Source of the DNA: an uncultured Clostridia bacterium
GTDB taxonomy: Bacteria > Bacillota > Clostridia > Peptostreptococcales > Anaerovoracaceae
DNA length: 64,000 bases
NCBI GenBank assembly: GCA_945876935.1
Contig: CAMCQA010000002.1
Coordinates: 62,001 to 126,000, forward strand
Direction of reading: 5' to 3'
The notes under the pieces are model-generated. The model did no database searches and had not been told where the DNA came from. It saw only the letters and a program-made list of their open reading frames with translations. A program made the translations under genes and the position numbers. Every line of letters starts with the position of its first letter. The first letter of the stretch is position 1. This document shows, in pieces, positions 7,751-15,289 of the stretch.

Positions 7751-9025
7751 TTAATTATAAAACAAACTGAAACGAAGTAAAAGGTATATTGTAGATAATA
7801 TGATTGTAAATATCATCACAGGGAAGCCAACTTTTAAAAATTCTTTAAAAGTTATAGGATGTCCATGTTTTGCGCTTATACCTGATAGCACTACATTTGC
7901 AGAGGCTCCTATTAGCGTTCCGTTTCCACCGAGACAGGCGCCAAGAGATATTGCCCACCATAGAGGTGCTACATCAATTCCGCTGTTTCCCATAGCTATA
8001 ATCAAAGGTATTAAAGTAGCTACGAAGGGGATATTATCTAATATAGAAGATAGAAGAGCAGATGCCCATAGAAGAACTAACATTGTTAGTACAGGGCTAT
8101 CAGCTGTAAGTGTGATAATTGTATTTGCTAGCCTGTCGACTACGCCAGTTTCTACTAGCCCTCCTACAACAACAAACAGACCTGTAAAGAAAACTAGGGT
8201 TGTCCACTCTATTTCACTTATTATTTCCTCAGCATCTTCCTTGCCTATCAGAAGCATAATGCTTCCTGCTGCAAGAGCTATAACAGAAGACTCCATGTGT
8301 ATTACGGAATGTAACATAAAGCCCAGAAGCACCAGAACTATCATAATGGAGCTTTTAATAAGAAGGCTTGGATTAAGTATTGCCTTCTTTTCATCTAGAG
8401 CCATAACTCTTGCTATAGCCTCTTCATTAACTGACATTTTTCTTCCATAAGCCATTTTTGTTAATAAGATAAATGCTATCATCATTATTACTACTATAGG
8501 TGCCGTATTTTCTATGAAATCCATAAAACTTAAGTTTGCAGCACTACCTATCATTATATTTGGTGGGTCACCGATAAGCGTTGCTGTACCACCGATATTT
8601 GATGATAGAATTTGTGATAGTAGAAATGGTACAGGGTTTAGTCCTAGCATATTGGATATAGATATTGTCATAGGTCCTATTAAGAGTACGGTAGTAACAT
8701 TATCTAAAAATGCTGATAGCACTGCTGTTACTATCATAAAGAACATCATGATTCGCCAAGGATCCCCTTTGGCTAGCTTAGCTGTTTTTATAGCTATGTA
8801 TTCGAACATTCCTGAAGCTTTAACAACAGTAACGAACATCATCATACCTATAAGAACACCAATGGTGTTAAAGTCGATATAGCTTATAGCCTTTTCTACA
8901 TCTAATATATGAACCATGAGCAGAAATACTGCACCGCATACTGCTGCTGTTGCTCTATGAATTTTCTCAGAGATAATTGCAATAATTACAACTAAGAATA
9001 CTACTATTGAAATTGTTTGTCCCAA
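7751..9025 (-). CDS. ArsB/NhaD superfamily ion transporter
   Basis: 424-residue integral membrane protein with about 11 hydrophobic spans, of the ion-transporter superfamily that includes ArsB, NhaD and the P protein. The key segment GTATLIGDPPNIMIG, together with its inverted-repeat counterpart GGNGTLIGASANVVL near the C terminus, is diagnostic for this fold. Substrate cannot be read: arsenite, Na+/H+ exchange and dicarboxylate-like anions are all possible. No ars genes adjoin. Start chosen: TTG 9025, which has AGGAGG 8 bases upstream; another in-frame TTG at 9031 is only 2 bases from the same site. The gene has its own promoter and an unusual leader. Confidence 0.85.
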   Translation of the reverse strand: MGQTISIVVFLVVIIAIISEKIHRATAAVCGAVFLLMVHILDVEKAISYIDFNTIGVLIGMMMFVTVVKASGMFEYIAIKTAKLAKGDPWRIMMFFMIVTAVLSAFLDNVTTVLLIGPMTISISNMLGLNPVPFLLSQILSSNIGGTATLIGDPPNIMIGSAANLSFMDFIENTAPIVVIMMIAFILLTKMAYGRKMSVNEEAIARVMALDEKKAILNPSLLIKSSIMIVLVLLGFMLHSVIHMESSVIALAAGSIMLLIGKEDAEEIISEIEWTTLVFFTGLFVVVGGLVETGVVDRLANTIITLTADSPVLTMLVLLWASALLSSILDNIPFVATLIPLIIAMGNSGIDVAPLWWAISLGACLGGNGTLIGASANVVLSGISAKHGHPITFKEFLKVGFPVMIFTIILSTIYLLLRFSLFYN

Positions 9026-9055
9026 AATCAAATCCTCCTGATTCTAATTTATATT

Positions 9056-9110
9056 ATTCAAAAAACTATAAAATCTATCCGCTGAAAAGGAATAGATATT
9101 CATAGTTTTA
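9056..9110 (-). promoter_or_regulatory. Hairpin with U-tract in the leader of the ArsB/NhaD gene, possible attenuator
   Basis: On the minus strand AAAACTAT...ATCTAT(T)CC pairs with GGATAGAT...ATAGTTTT, then a run of six T residues follows, about 30 bases before the TTG start. This has the form of an intrinsic terminator placed between promoter and gene. A 19-codon frame, ATG at 9103 to TAG at 9044, runs through the whole hairpin and stops just before the ribosome site of the transporter. The structure is seen; attenuation or leader-peptide control is inference. Confidence 0.5.
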
Positions 9111-9124
9111 GTTTTTACTAATCA

Positions 9125-9153
9125 ATTATACTCCTCTAACAGGAGTATATCAA
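9125..9153 (-). promoter_or_regulatory. Promoter of the ArsB/NhaD gene with a palindrome in its spacer
   Basis: On the minus strand TTGATA (9153-9148), a 17-base spacer and TATAAT (9130-9125) form a good housekeeping promoter. The spacer is almost filled by a 9+9 base inverted repeat, TATACTCCT and AGGAGTATA around a 5-base centre (9127-9149), which also covers part of both hexamers. This is a natural place for a repressor or MerR-like activator. No regulator gene is adjacent. Confidence 0.6.
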
Positions 9154-9176
9154 TAAAAAGATTTTTGTAATAGCTA

Positions 9177-9205
9177 TTGACCAAATCATAAAAGAGCTAT
9201 ATAAT
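9177..9205 (+). promoter_or_regulatory. Promoter of the FMN riboswitch-ribU transcript
   Basis: TTGACC (9177-9182), a 17-base spacer and a perfect TATAAT (9200-9205) place the start point near 9212, about 12 bases before the first conserved base of the riboswitch. Confidence 0.8.
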
Positions 9206-9223
9206 GAACGAGTAAGTAAATAT

Positions 9224-9341
9224 CTGTTTCAGGGCGAGGTGAAATTCCTCACCGGTGGTGATTGCAAAGCATAAGTCCACGAGCCGCAAGGCTGAATTGG
9301 TGAAAATCCAATACCGACGGTATAGTCCGGATGAAAGAAAC
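9224..9341 (+). promoter_or_regulatory. FMN riboswitch (RFN element)
   Basis: The conserved RFN blocks are visible in order: CAGGGCGAGGTGAAATTCC near the 5' side, ACCGGTGGTG, AGTCCACGAGC, TTGGTGAAAATCCAATACCGACGG and the 3' block TATAGTCCGGATGAAAGA. These form the closing stem and the multi-helix junction that binds flavin mononucleotide. A terminator hairpin 70 bases downstream and the ribU gene behind it show transcriptional control: FMN binding should favour termination. Identification is by sequence blocks and is very secure. Confidence 0.96.
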
Positions 9342-9411
9342 AAAAAACCAATAAATCAATTATTTTAATTAATATTTAGATTAAAATTTTTGTACAATAT
9401 TAGGTAAGGTT

Positions 9412-9445
9412 AGCTCTGAATGAAAATTCAGAGCTTTTTTGTTTT
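9412..9445 (+). terminator. Expression-platform terminator of the FMN riboswitch
   Basis: Stem AGCTCTGAAT (9412-9421) pairs with ATTCAGAGCT (9426-9435) around a GAAA loop and is followed by a T run. Lying between the riboswitch and ribU, it is the regulated terminator. The rest of 9342-9499 holds AT-rich linker, in which the antiterminator would form, and the ribU ribosome site. Confidence 0.88.
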
Positions 9446-9499
9446 CCTAAACAGATTAATTTAATAAGCATTGATTATTGATTAAGGAGGACAAATCAA

Positions 9500-10066
9500 A
9501 TGGAAATGAAAGGCCAATGCATGACAGTAGAGAAAAGACAAAATCAGACAATTAAGTTAGCGAAGATGGGGGTTTTAGTAGCGATTTCTGTGTTGCTAGT
9601 TAATATTCACTTTCCTATATTCCCAGCTGTACCATTTCTTGAGTACGATCCGGCAGATATTCCTATCCTGATAGGCGGTTTCGCTTTTGGACCTATAGCA
9701 GGCTTGACTTTAACAGTTATAGCAGCAGTACTTCAGGGGATAACAGTAAGTGCGTCAAGCGGTATATATGGGATAATAATGCATGTTATTGCAACAGGAA
9801 CTTTTGTGCTTGTAGCAAGTCTACTTTATAAAACAAAGAAAACTAAAAAGATGGCTGTTATAGGTTTGCTAGCAGGTTCTTTGGCGATGACTGCTATAAT
9901 GATTCCGGCAAACTATATAGTAACACCATACTTTATGAATGTTCCTATAGCTGTAATAAATCCAATAATGCCATTTATAATTGGATTTAACTTAATTAAG
10001 TCTATAACTAATGGTATATTCACATTTATTTTATATAAGAGGGTTTCAGAGTTTCTTCACAAATAG
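9500..10066 (+). CDS. ribU: Riboflavin ECF transporter substrate-binding subunit
   Basis: 188-residue S component of an energy-coupling-factor transporter for riboflavin, with about six membrane spans. Seen: an N-terminal region with the pattern KMGVLVAISVLLV that packs against the T component, FLEYDPADIPILIGG (the RibU signature), and a hydrophobic C-terminal half. The FMN riboswitch directly upstream confirms riboflavin as substrate. The shared EcfA/EcfA'/EcfT module is not in the window. AAGGAGG lies 9 bases before the ATG; a second in-frame ATG at 9521 is possible. A terminator follows at 10132, so the transcript is monocistronic. Confidence 0.95.
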   Translation: MEMKGQCMTVEKRQNQTIKLAKMGVLVAISVLLVNIHFPIFPAVPFLEYDPADIPILIGGFAFGPIAGLTLTVIAAVLQGITVSASSGIYGIIMHVIATGTFVLVASLLYKTKKTKKMAVIGLLAGSLAMTAIMIPANYIVTPYFMNVPIAVINPIMPFIIGFNLIKSITNGIFTFILYKRVSEFLHK

Positions 10067-10131
10067 TGGAGATAACATAATAAATGTCAATGAATGAACT
10101 TCTAGATATATACAACAAACGGTAAATAAGG

Positions 10132-10177
10132 CAGAAGAGGATAGTGATTGTCGTCCATTATCCTTTTCTGTTTTTTT
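10132..10177 (+). terminator. Terminator after ribU
   Basis: CAGAAGAGGATAGT pairs with ATTATCCTTTTCTG (two G-U pairs) and is followed by seven T residues. Confidence 0.85.
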
Positions 10178-10258
10178 AAGGATATACTTTATCTAAATAT
10201 TGTGATAATATTAAGAAAAGCTTTATATTGAGTTTATTTCAATAGAGGAGGTGTTTTT

Positions 10259-10528
10259 ATGGACAATAAGAAGTTAGCAGAGCAGACTAAGGCAAGGGGA
10301 AGGTTAGTGCTTTTAATAGGTATTACAGTTCCTATATTAATCGCATTTTTTCCAGATATTCTTTTTATTAATGGATACCTTGAAAACTCGGGCACGGTTC
10401 TCAATTCATTTGATGCGAGAGTTATAGTAAGAGCTCTTATGGTGGGCACTGTATCTATTGTTTTCAGTATTTGGGGAATGCTTACAATACTTAAGGAATG
10501 TAATGATGAAAATGGTAAGGATGAGTAA
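10259..10528 (+). CDS. Small two-span membrane protein, unknown
   Basis: 89-residue protein that I cannot assign. It has a positively charged N terminus, a hydrophobic span at about 17-36, a central polar stretch (NGYLENSGTVLNSFD), a second span at about 57-78 and an acidic tail. The ribosome site AGAGGAGG is strong, and a good terminator follows at once, so it is a real monocistronic gene. Neighbours (ribU upstream, an anchored surface protein on the other strand) give no clue to its role. Confidence 0.7.
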   Translation: MDNKKLAEQTKARGRLVLLIGITVPILIAFFPDILFINGYLENSGTVLNSFDARVIVRALMVGTVSIVFSIWGMLTILKECNDENGKDE

Positions 10529-10539
10529 TTGGATTTTAA

Positions 10540-10570
10540 AAACTGACTTTTATAAAGTCAGTTTTTTTTT
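10540..10570 (+). terminator. Terminator after the small membrane protein gene
   Basis: AAACTGACTTT (10540-10550) pairs with AAAGTCAGTTT (10554-10564) and is followed by a T tract ending at 10570. Confidence 0.88.
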
Positions 10571-10574
10571 GTAA

Positions 10575-10603
10575 ATAAAAAAGAAGCCTAGATAGGCTTC
10601 TTT
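10575..10603 (-). terminator. Terminator of the MucBP surface protein gene
   Basis: On the minus strand AAAGAAGCCTA pairs with TAGGCTTCTTT and the tail continues into T residues. It lies 8 bases past the stop codon, back to back with the plus-strand terminator. Confidence 0.85.
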
Positions 10604-10610
10604 AAATATA

Positions 10611-11870
10611 CTATTTTGCTTTCTTTCTGGAAAGTGCTCCTAATAATGTAGCAGAGCCAAGTAGAGCTAACATATATCCTAAATACTGACTATCGTCAGA
10701 AGTTTTTGGAGACTTAGATGAAGCCATCTTTACTTCAGCTGCTTTATCAGACTTTACTTGTCCTTCAGGCTGCTTTGGAGCTGCTGGACTTTCTGGTACT
10801 GCCGGATTTTCTGGATTCACAGGATCCTGTGGCTCTTCAGGCTGATTAGGCTCTTCAGGCTGTTTTGGCTCTTCAGGTTGCTTAGGTTCTTCAACTTTTT
10901 TATAAACGTATACAACCTGTTTTTCCTCTTCAGTTACTACACCATTTGCATCAGCAGAACCATCTTGCAGTTTAACAAACTCATAACCAGGAAAAGCTTT
11001 TTCCTCTGTTTCATAAGGTGTGTCGATATCAACATCTCTCACAACATCTGAAACATCCTCAAGAACTGTACCATCTTCTGTAATATACTTTACAGTCACA
11101 CTACCTACAGGAGTATCAACTCCCTCTGGAAATAGTTTAGATTTTTCTACTTCTATAAGAGTTGCGTTTCCAACAGAAGCCCTAAGAGTAGTACTGCTTG
11201 TTTTTAGTAGGGCAGTAACCCATAGAGTTTGATCTTCAGGTCTGCTTCCAGATCTACCCTGTAGACCGTGAAAATAGATAAATCCATCATTCTCAGTATA
11301 AGTAATTCTGTTATTATCCTTAACTATGATATGTGTAATATCTGATTTTTTGATACCTATTTTATCGCTGTAGTCAAGGTCTGTGAAAGCTACATAAGTA
11401 GGTTTAGTTTCACCTTCTATAGAAACATTAAACTCAGATGTTCTATAAGGCGTTATAGTACCTATGGAAACTCTTTTAGCGCTAGCTAAAAAATCTGGTA
11501 CATAAGTGTTTGCAGTATATGTAACTGTCTGACCAAACTTATTTTTATATGTTACCTTGTCTCCAGCTTGAAGGCTTTTAAACCCAGTATCTGCAAAAGC
11601 TTTTGTTTGAGCAGGAGGAGCTTCTGAGAAGTCCTTTCCGTTCCATTTAACTTCTGGATTTGTGCTGTCTGGCTCATATCTAAAAACTAGACTGTTGCTA
11701 GTTACGTCAGCTTCTAAAGGCTGGGTTGGATCTGCAACCTTAACAACAGGAATGTCTGTAAGGTTATCCAGGCTATCACCTACGCCTTCAGCATAGGCAA
11801 AACTTGATACAGATGATATGGTAACAACTAGGGCTAACATGCCACCTAAAATTTTCTTTAACTTATTCAT
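10611..11870 (-). CDS. Sortase-anchored surface protein with MucBP-like domain
   Basis: 419-residue exported protein. It has a signal peptide at 1-28 (KK near the N terminus, hydrophobic core, cleavage near FAYA-EG). An N-terminal region of about 230 residues has no domain I recognise. A MucBP-like beta domain at about 250-325 (VTVKYITEDGT ... VYVYKK) may bind mucin or glycans. A Pro/Glu/Gln-rich spacer (EEPKQP-type repeats) is followed by a C-terminal sorting signal SPKTSD at 387, a hydrophobic span and RKKAK. SPKTSD departs from LPxTG, so the cognate sortase (not in the window) probably has altered specificity. GGAGGGAG precedes the ATG. Adhesion is the likely role; the ligand is unknown. 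Confidence 0.85.
   Translation of the reverse strand: MNKLKKILGGMLALVVTISSVSSFAYAEGVGDSLDNLTDIPVVKVADPTQPLEADVTSNSLVFRYEPDSTNPEVKWNGKDFSEAPPAQTKAFADTGFKSLQAGDKVTYKNKFGQTVTYTANTYVPDFLASAKRVSIGTITPYRTSEFNVSIEGETKPTYVAFTDLDYSDKIGIKKSDITHIIVKDNNRITYTENDGFIYFHGLQGRSGSRPEDQTLWVTALLKTSSTTLRASVGNATLIEVEKSKLFPEGVDTPVGSVTVKYITEDGTVLEDVSDVVRDVDIDTPYETEEKAFPGYEFVKLQDGSADANGVVTEEEKQVVYVYKKVEEPKQPEEPKQPEEPNQPEEPQDPVNPENPAVPESPAAPKQPEGQVKSDKAAEVKMASSKSPKTSDDSQYLGYMLALLGSATLLGALSRKKAK
10831..10892 (-). repeat. 18-base tandem repeat encoding EEPxQP units
   Basis: About three and a half 18-base units (10831-10848, 10849-10866, 10867-10884 and part of a fourth) differ at only a few positions and encode the EEPKQP/EEPNQP wall-spanning spacer of the surface protein. 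Such repeats often vary in copy number between strains. Confidence 0.8.
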
Positions 11871-11969
11871 TTTTTTCTCCCTCCATTATGCACAATTAAA
11901 TTAGTCTTTGGGCATTGTTACACTTATACCCTATGAAAAGATAAGTTCACTGCACTAAGCTAAAAGAAA

Positions 11970-11987
11970 TGTTCTTTTAAAAGAACA
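11970..11987. promoter_or_regulatory. 18-base perfect palindrome between selO and the surface protein gene
   Basis: TGTTCTTTTAAAAGAACA is a perfect palindrome about 100 bases upstream of the surface protein start and 27 bases past the selO stop. It has no loop or T run, so it is not a terminator. It could be a repressor operator for the surface protein gene. No consensus was recognised. Confidence 0.35.
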
Positions 11988-12013
11988 ATAGGTGGTTGTT
12001 AGGTGTTATGGTA

Positions 12014-13465
12014 CTAAGTACCACAGTAAGTTTTGTATCCTTGATTAGTAAAAGGTTTTGAGTGTTCTTTCTTTATCTCGCTGTAATCAAAAGGATTTTG
12101 TATATCTTTTAGTAAGGATAGGTAGCTAGTCATATCCCCTTTTACTGCTTTGTCGAGAGCTTTTTCTAATAGAGAATTTCTCAGTATGGAAACAGGATTT
12201 CGAGATCTCATCAACTCTACAGCTTGTTTATATGATGATTCTTCATCTATCAATTGGAGCCATCTGTTTTTCCAAGCCGGAAAATCCTTATGATTAAAGA
12301 ATCCTCCTGTCATTTCTAAGAAAGAGTAATCTGAGTTATCTAGAAGACTGCTTAGTCTTACAAAAGTCTGAGAGTAGTCGCTTTGGCTGTCTTTTAATAT
12401 TTTTATAAGATCTTCCACCAGCTGTGTACTTAGATCTTTTTGCCCCATATCATCAGAAATTCCTAACTTTTCTTTCATCATAAAATAATAGTGTTCATCA
12501 AATTTTTTGTCAAAGTCATCTAACATAGCATTGATATCATCTACAAAATTTTCCGGATTATCAGATAGAGGTATTAAAGCCTCACCAAGCCTAGCTAGAT
12601 TCCATTTGATGATATTTATTTGATTTGAATACTTATATCGCCCATAGTTATCGATTGAGCTGAAAACTGCATCCTCATCGTATTCGTTTAAGAAAGCGAA
12701 AGGACCATAGTCTATAGTTTCTCCTGATATTAGGACGTTATCGGTATTCATAACACCGTGGACAAAGCCGATACTCTGCCACTTTGCAATCAGATAAGCT
12801 TGCCTGTTTAGGATTTCCTCAAAAAGACTCAGATATTTATTTTGGTCCCCTTCAATATGGGGAAAGTGTCTTGTTACGGCGTAGTCGGCTAGTGATTTAA
12901 GAATATCTTTACCCAGCTGACTTGCTAGCTGGAAAGTGCCTACTCGTATGTGGCTCTTTGCTATTCTAAACAATATACCTCCTGGTTCCAAAGTGTTTCG
13001 TAAAACCACCTCACCTGTTGCAAATACTCCTAGACTTCTAGTTGAAGGTACTCCTAAGTGATGCATACTTTCACTAGCTATATACTCCCTCAGCATGGAA
13101 GAAAGAGTTGCCTTACCATCCCCTTCTCTTGAGAAAAGAGTTCTTCCACTTCCCTTAAGATGTATATCATAGAGATTGTTTTTCTTATCTGAAATTTCTC
13201 CAAGAAGCATAGCTCTACCATCACCAAGAACTCTGAAGTGTCCGTATTGATGACCTCCATATGCCTGAGCAATAGCAGTTTTCGCTTCTGTATCTTCATT
13301 AAACAACTCAGAAAAAGCATGGCTGTTTGGCAAGCTAAATTCTTTGGCAAGCTCTTCATTAAATATTACAGGTTTTATATTTTTAATTTTTGGTAACTTT
13401 GTATTATCATAAAGCTGGTTTGGTAAGCTTTTGTAAGACATAGTTAGATTTAAACTATTATTCAT
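12014..13465 (-). CDS. selO: Protein adenylyltransferase SelO (YdiU family)
   Basis: 483-residue pseudokinase-fold enzyme that transfers AMP from ATP to Ser/Thr/Tyr of target proteins, linked in other bacteria to redox stress. Seen: AYGGHQYGHF and LGDGRAMLLGE, HLKGSGRT (nucleotide-binding Lys), SREGDGKATLSSMLREY, STRSLGVFATGE, FVHGVMNTDNV (catalytic-loop Asn/Asp) and DYGPFAF (the DFG-like metal site). The C terminus, YKTYCGT, keeps the conserved C-terminal Cys region of the family; no selenocysteine is evident. Length is normal. It is monocistronic on the minus strand, with its own upstream gap of 200 bases shared with tsaE. Confidence 0.95.
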   Translation of the reverse strand: MNNSLNLTMSYKSLPNQLYDNTKLPKIKNIKPVIFNEELAKEFSLPNSHAFSELFNEDTEAKTAIAQAYGGHQYGHFRVLGDGRAMLLGEISDKKNNLYDIHLKGSGRTLFSREGDGKATLSSMLREYIASESMHHLGVPSTRSLGVFATGEVVLRNTLEPGGILFRIAKSHIRVGTFQLASQLGKDILKSLADYAVTRHFPHIEGDQNKYLSLFEEILNRQAYLIAKWQSIGFVHGVMNTDNVLISGETIDYGPFAFLNEYDEDAVFSSIDNYGRYKYSNQINIIKWNLARLGEALIPLSDNPENFVDDINAMLDDFDKKFDEHYYFMMKEKLGISDDMGQKDLSTQLVEDLIKILKDSQSDYSQTFVRLSSLLDNSDYSFLEMTGGFFNHKDFPAWKNRWLQLIDEESSYKQAVELMRSRNPVSILRNSLLEKALDKAVKGDMTSYLSLLKDIQNPFDYSEIKKEHSKPFTNQGYKTYCGT

Positions 13466-13627
13466 ATTAAGTATCTCCTTTAGGACATTTATACACTTTT
13501 TTATTTGGAGGAAAACTTTTGAGGTGAGTAGATCTAGTTGGAATCAGCTGTATAATTGTTTTAGATATATCTATTATAAGTTGGCGGATGTATTTGATTT
13601 TCGTGTAGGTTGAAAAAGCGAAGAAGA

Positions 13628-13656
13628 TTGAAAAATAAAGGAATTTGTGTTAAAAT
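13628..13656 (+). promoter_or_regulatory. Promoter of the tsaE operon, apparently giving a leaderless mRNA
   Basis: TTGAAA (13628-13633), a 17-base spacer and TAAAAT (13651-13656) form a good promoter. The tsaE ATG at 13666 begins only 9 bases after the -10 box, and no Shine-Dalgarno sequence lies before it, so transcription should start at or within a few bases of the start codon. Confidence 0.6.
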
Positions 13657-13665
13657 TATCACATT

Positions 13666-14085
13666 ATGAGAGAGATTTTAATTAAGAATGAGAAGGATAC
13701 CAGCCTATTTGCAAAAGAGCTTGTATCTCAAATAGAAAAGGGCGATATTATAGCGTTAGTTGGAGAACTTGGGACAGGAAAGACAACTCTATCAAAGTAT
13801 ATAGCCAAAGAACTTGGAGTTGAAGAGACTGTTACGAGTCCGACTTTCACTATTGTTCAGGAATACAGAAGTGGCAAGCTGCCTCTGTATCATTTTGATG
13901 TATATAGAATTACAAATGTGGAAGAGATGTATCAAATAGGATATGAAGATTACTTTTTTGGAGATGGTGTGAGTATAATAGAGTGGGCAGATATTATAGA
14001 GGAGATAATACCTGAGAAAGCTAAAGTTATATTTATTGATTATGGTCAGTCACCGGAGGAGAGGATATATAGATGTTCCTTTTAG
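13666..14085 (+). CDS. tsaE: tRNA threonylcarbamoyladenosine biosynthesis ATPase TsaE
   Basis: 139-residue P-loop ATPase needed with TsaB and TsaD to make the t6A modification next to the anticodon of ANN-decoding tRNAs. Walker A is GELGTGKTT (about 38-46); the family motifs SPTFTIVQEY, HFDVYR and IIEWAD are all present. Normal length. It overlaps tsaB by 13 bases, so the two are translationally coupled. TsaC, the fourth enzyme, is not in the window. It lacks a ribosome binding site and probably starts a leaderless transcript. Confidence 0.96.
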   Translation: MREILIKNEKDTSLFAKELVSQIEKGDIIALVGELGTGKTTLSKYIAKELGVEETVTSPTFTIVQEYRSGKLPLYHFDVYRITNVEEMYQIGYEDYFFGDGVSIIEWADIIEEIIPEKAKVIFIDYGQSPEERIYRCSF

Positions 14086-14822
14086 CAATAGAAACTACAG
14101 GATTTAATTGTAGCGTAGCTCTTCTCTCAGAAGATGGAAGGATTCTGGAGAAAAGTTCTGCCGATAGACTCAATCACTTAAAAGACCTTACTCCTCTTAT
14201 AAAAGTTCTTTTAGATGAAAAAAATATAGCGATGAAAGCTGTTGACTATATAGCCGCATCTTGTGGTCCAGGATCTTTTACAGGAATAAGAATAGGTATA
14301 TCTACAGCTAGAGCCATAAGTCAAATTACAGGAGCACCTTGTATAGGTGTCGACTCTATGGAGGCGATGGCTCTTTCATGTCAGCAAAGGGCAATTGAAA
14401 ACTGCTTAATAAAAGAAGAAGAGAAGTCCTCTACCATAGTGTGTCCTTTAGTAGATGCTAGACAAAATCAAGTCTATTCATGCTTATTGAAAGAAGATGC
14501 AATAGTGGAAAAAACTTTTGTTGAAGACATTGATGTAGCATTAGATAAGATAAAATCAGCACTATTAAACTGTAAGGCCAATAAGATTTTATTTGCAGGT
14601 GATGCTATAGAAAAGTATGAACCCATAAAAGAATTTATAAAAACTTTAGAGTATCAAGGTATAGATGTAAAGTTTACAGAAGAAGGGCAAAGAGCTAAAA
14701 GTGTGGCTATTTTAGCTAGTAAATTAGCTGATGAAGGAAGCACTCTAGAATATGCTCAGCTGCTGCCAAACTATATGAGAAAGCCTGAAGCTCAAAGACG
14801 ATTGGAAGAAAGATTAAAATAA
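14073..14822 (+). CDS. tsaB: t6A biosynthesis protein TsaB
   Basis: 249-residue ASKHA-fold partner of TsaD; it is catalytically inactive itself and serves as the dimerisation scaffold of the TsaBDE complex. Seen: LAIETTGFNCSVAL at the N terminus, the conserved CGPGSFTGIRIGISTARA segment and PLVDARQNQVYS. Length and order between tsaE and rimI are typical for Clostridia. The gene starts inside tsaE with GAGAGGA upstream and ends directly against rimI (stop and next ATG abut). Confidence 0.95.
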   Translation: MFLLAIETTGFNCSVALLSEDGRILEKSSADRLNHLKDLTPLIKVLLDEKNIAMKAVDYIAASCGPGSFTGIRIGISTARAISQITGAPCIGVDSMEAMALSCQQRAIENCLIKEEEKSSTIVCPLVDARQNQVYSCLLKEDAIVEKTFVEDIDVALDKIKSALLNCKANKILFAGDAIEKYEPIKEFIKTLEYQGIDVKFTEEGQRAKSVAILASKLADEGSTLEYAQLLPNYMRKPEAQRRLEERLK

Positions 14823-15266
14823 ATGAAAGAGGAGTTAACTTTTAGAGAAGCATCCAGATTTGATATAGATGAACTATATTTTCTAGAAAGAGATATATTT
14901 TCCGATGCTTGGAGTAGAGAACCTTTGGAAAGTCAGATCAGTGACACCGCTACTAGAGGCATTTTATTGAGTTTAAATAGAGAGGAAATAGTAGCGTATA
15001 TCTGTTATTACTTTGTGGCAGATTCTGTTCATATTGCGAGAGTTGCAGTCAAGAAGAACCATAGATGTAAAGGTTATGGAATTAGTATTCTAGACGAACT
15101 AGTATCATCTTTGAAGGCAAAAGGAGCTAAAGAATTTTCATTGGAAGTTAGAAAATCTAATGAAGCAGCTATAGGCCTCTATGAAAAGGCCGGCTTTGTG
15201 AACTTAGGTGAACGCAAGAACTATTATCCTGACGGAGAAACAGGCATAATGATGGGAATACTTTAA
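14823..15266 (+). CDS. rimI: GNAT acetyltransferase RimI
   Basis: 147-residue N-acetyltransferase of the RimI type, which acetylates the N-terminal Ala of ribosomal protein S18 and may act on other proteins. The acetyl-CoA pyrophosphate loop is visible as KNHRCKGYG (Q/RxxGxG/A form), followed by the family's LEVRKSNEAAIGLYEKAGF and GERKNYYPDGE. It begins at the base after the tsaB stop. The tsaE-tsaB-rimI-tsaD order is the classic arrangement. Confidence 0.93.
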   Translation: MKEELTFREASRFDIDELYFLERDIFSDAWSREPLESQISDTATRGILLSLNREEIVAYICYYFVADSVHIARVAVKKNHRCKGYGISILDELVSSLKAKGAKEFSLEVRKSNEAAIGLYEKAGFVNLGERKNYYPDGETGIMMGIL

Positions 15267-15289
15267 TTTAACATAGGAGAAATATTTAA

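Noticed and set aside
7800-8882. Long plus-strand open frames opposite the ArsB/NhaD gene
   Set aside because: They have no ribosome site, low-complexity Ile/Ser/Thr-rich products and lie wholly over a well-supported membrane protein gene; they reflect codon bias.
10758-11232. Plus-strand frames opposite the surface protein gene
   Set aside because: The products are repetitive readings of the Pro/Glu repeat region and have no start signals.
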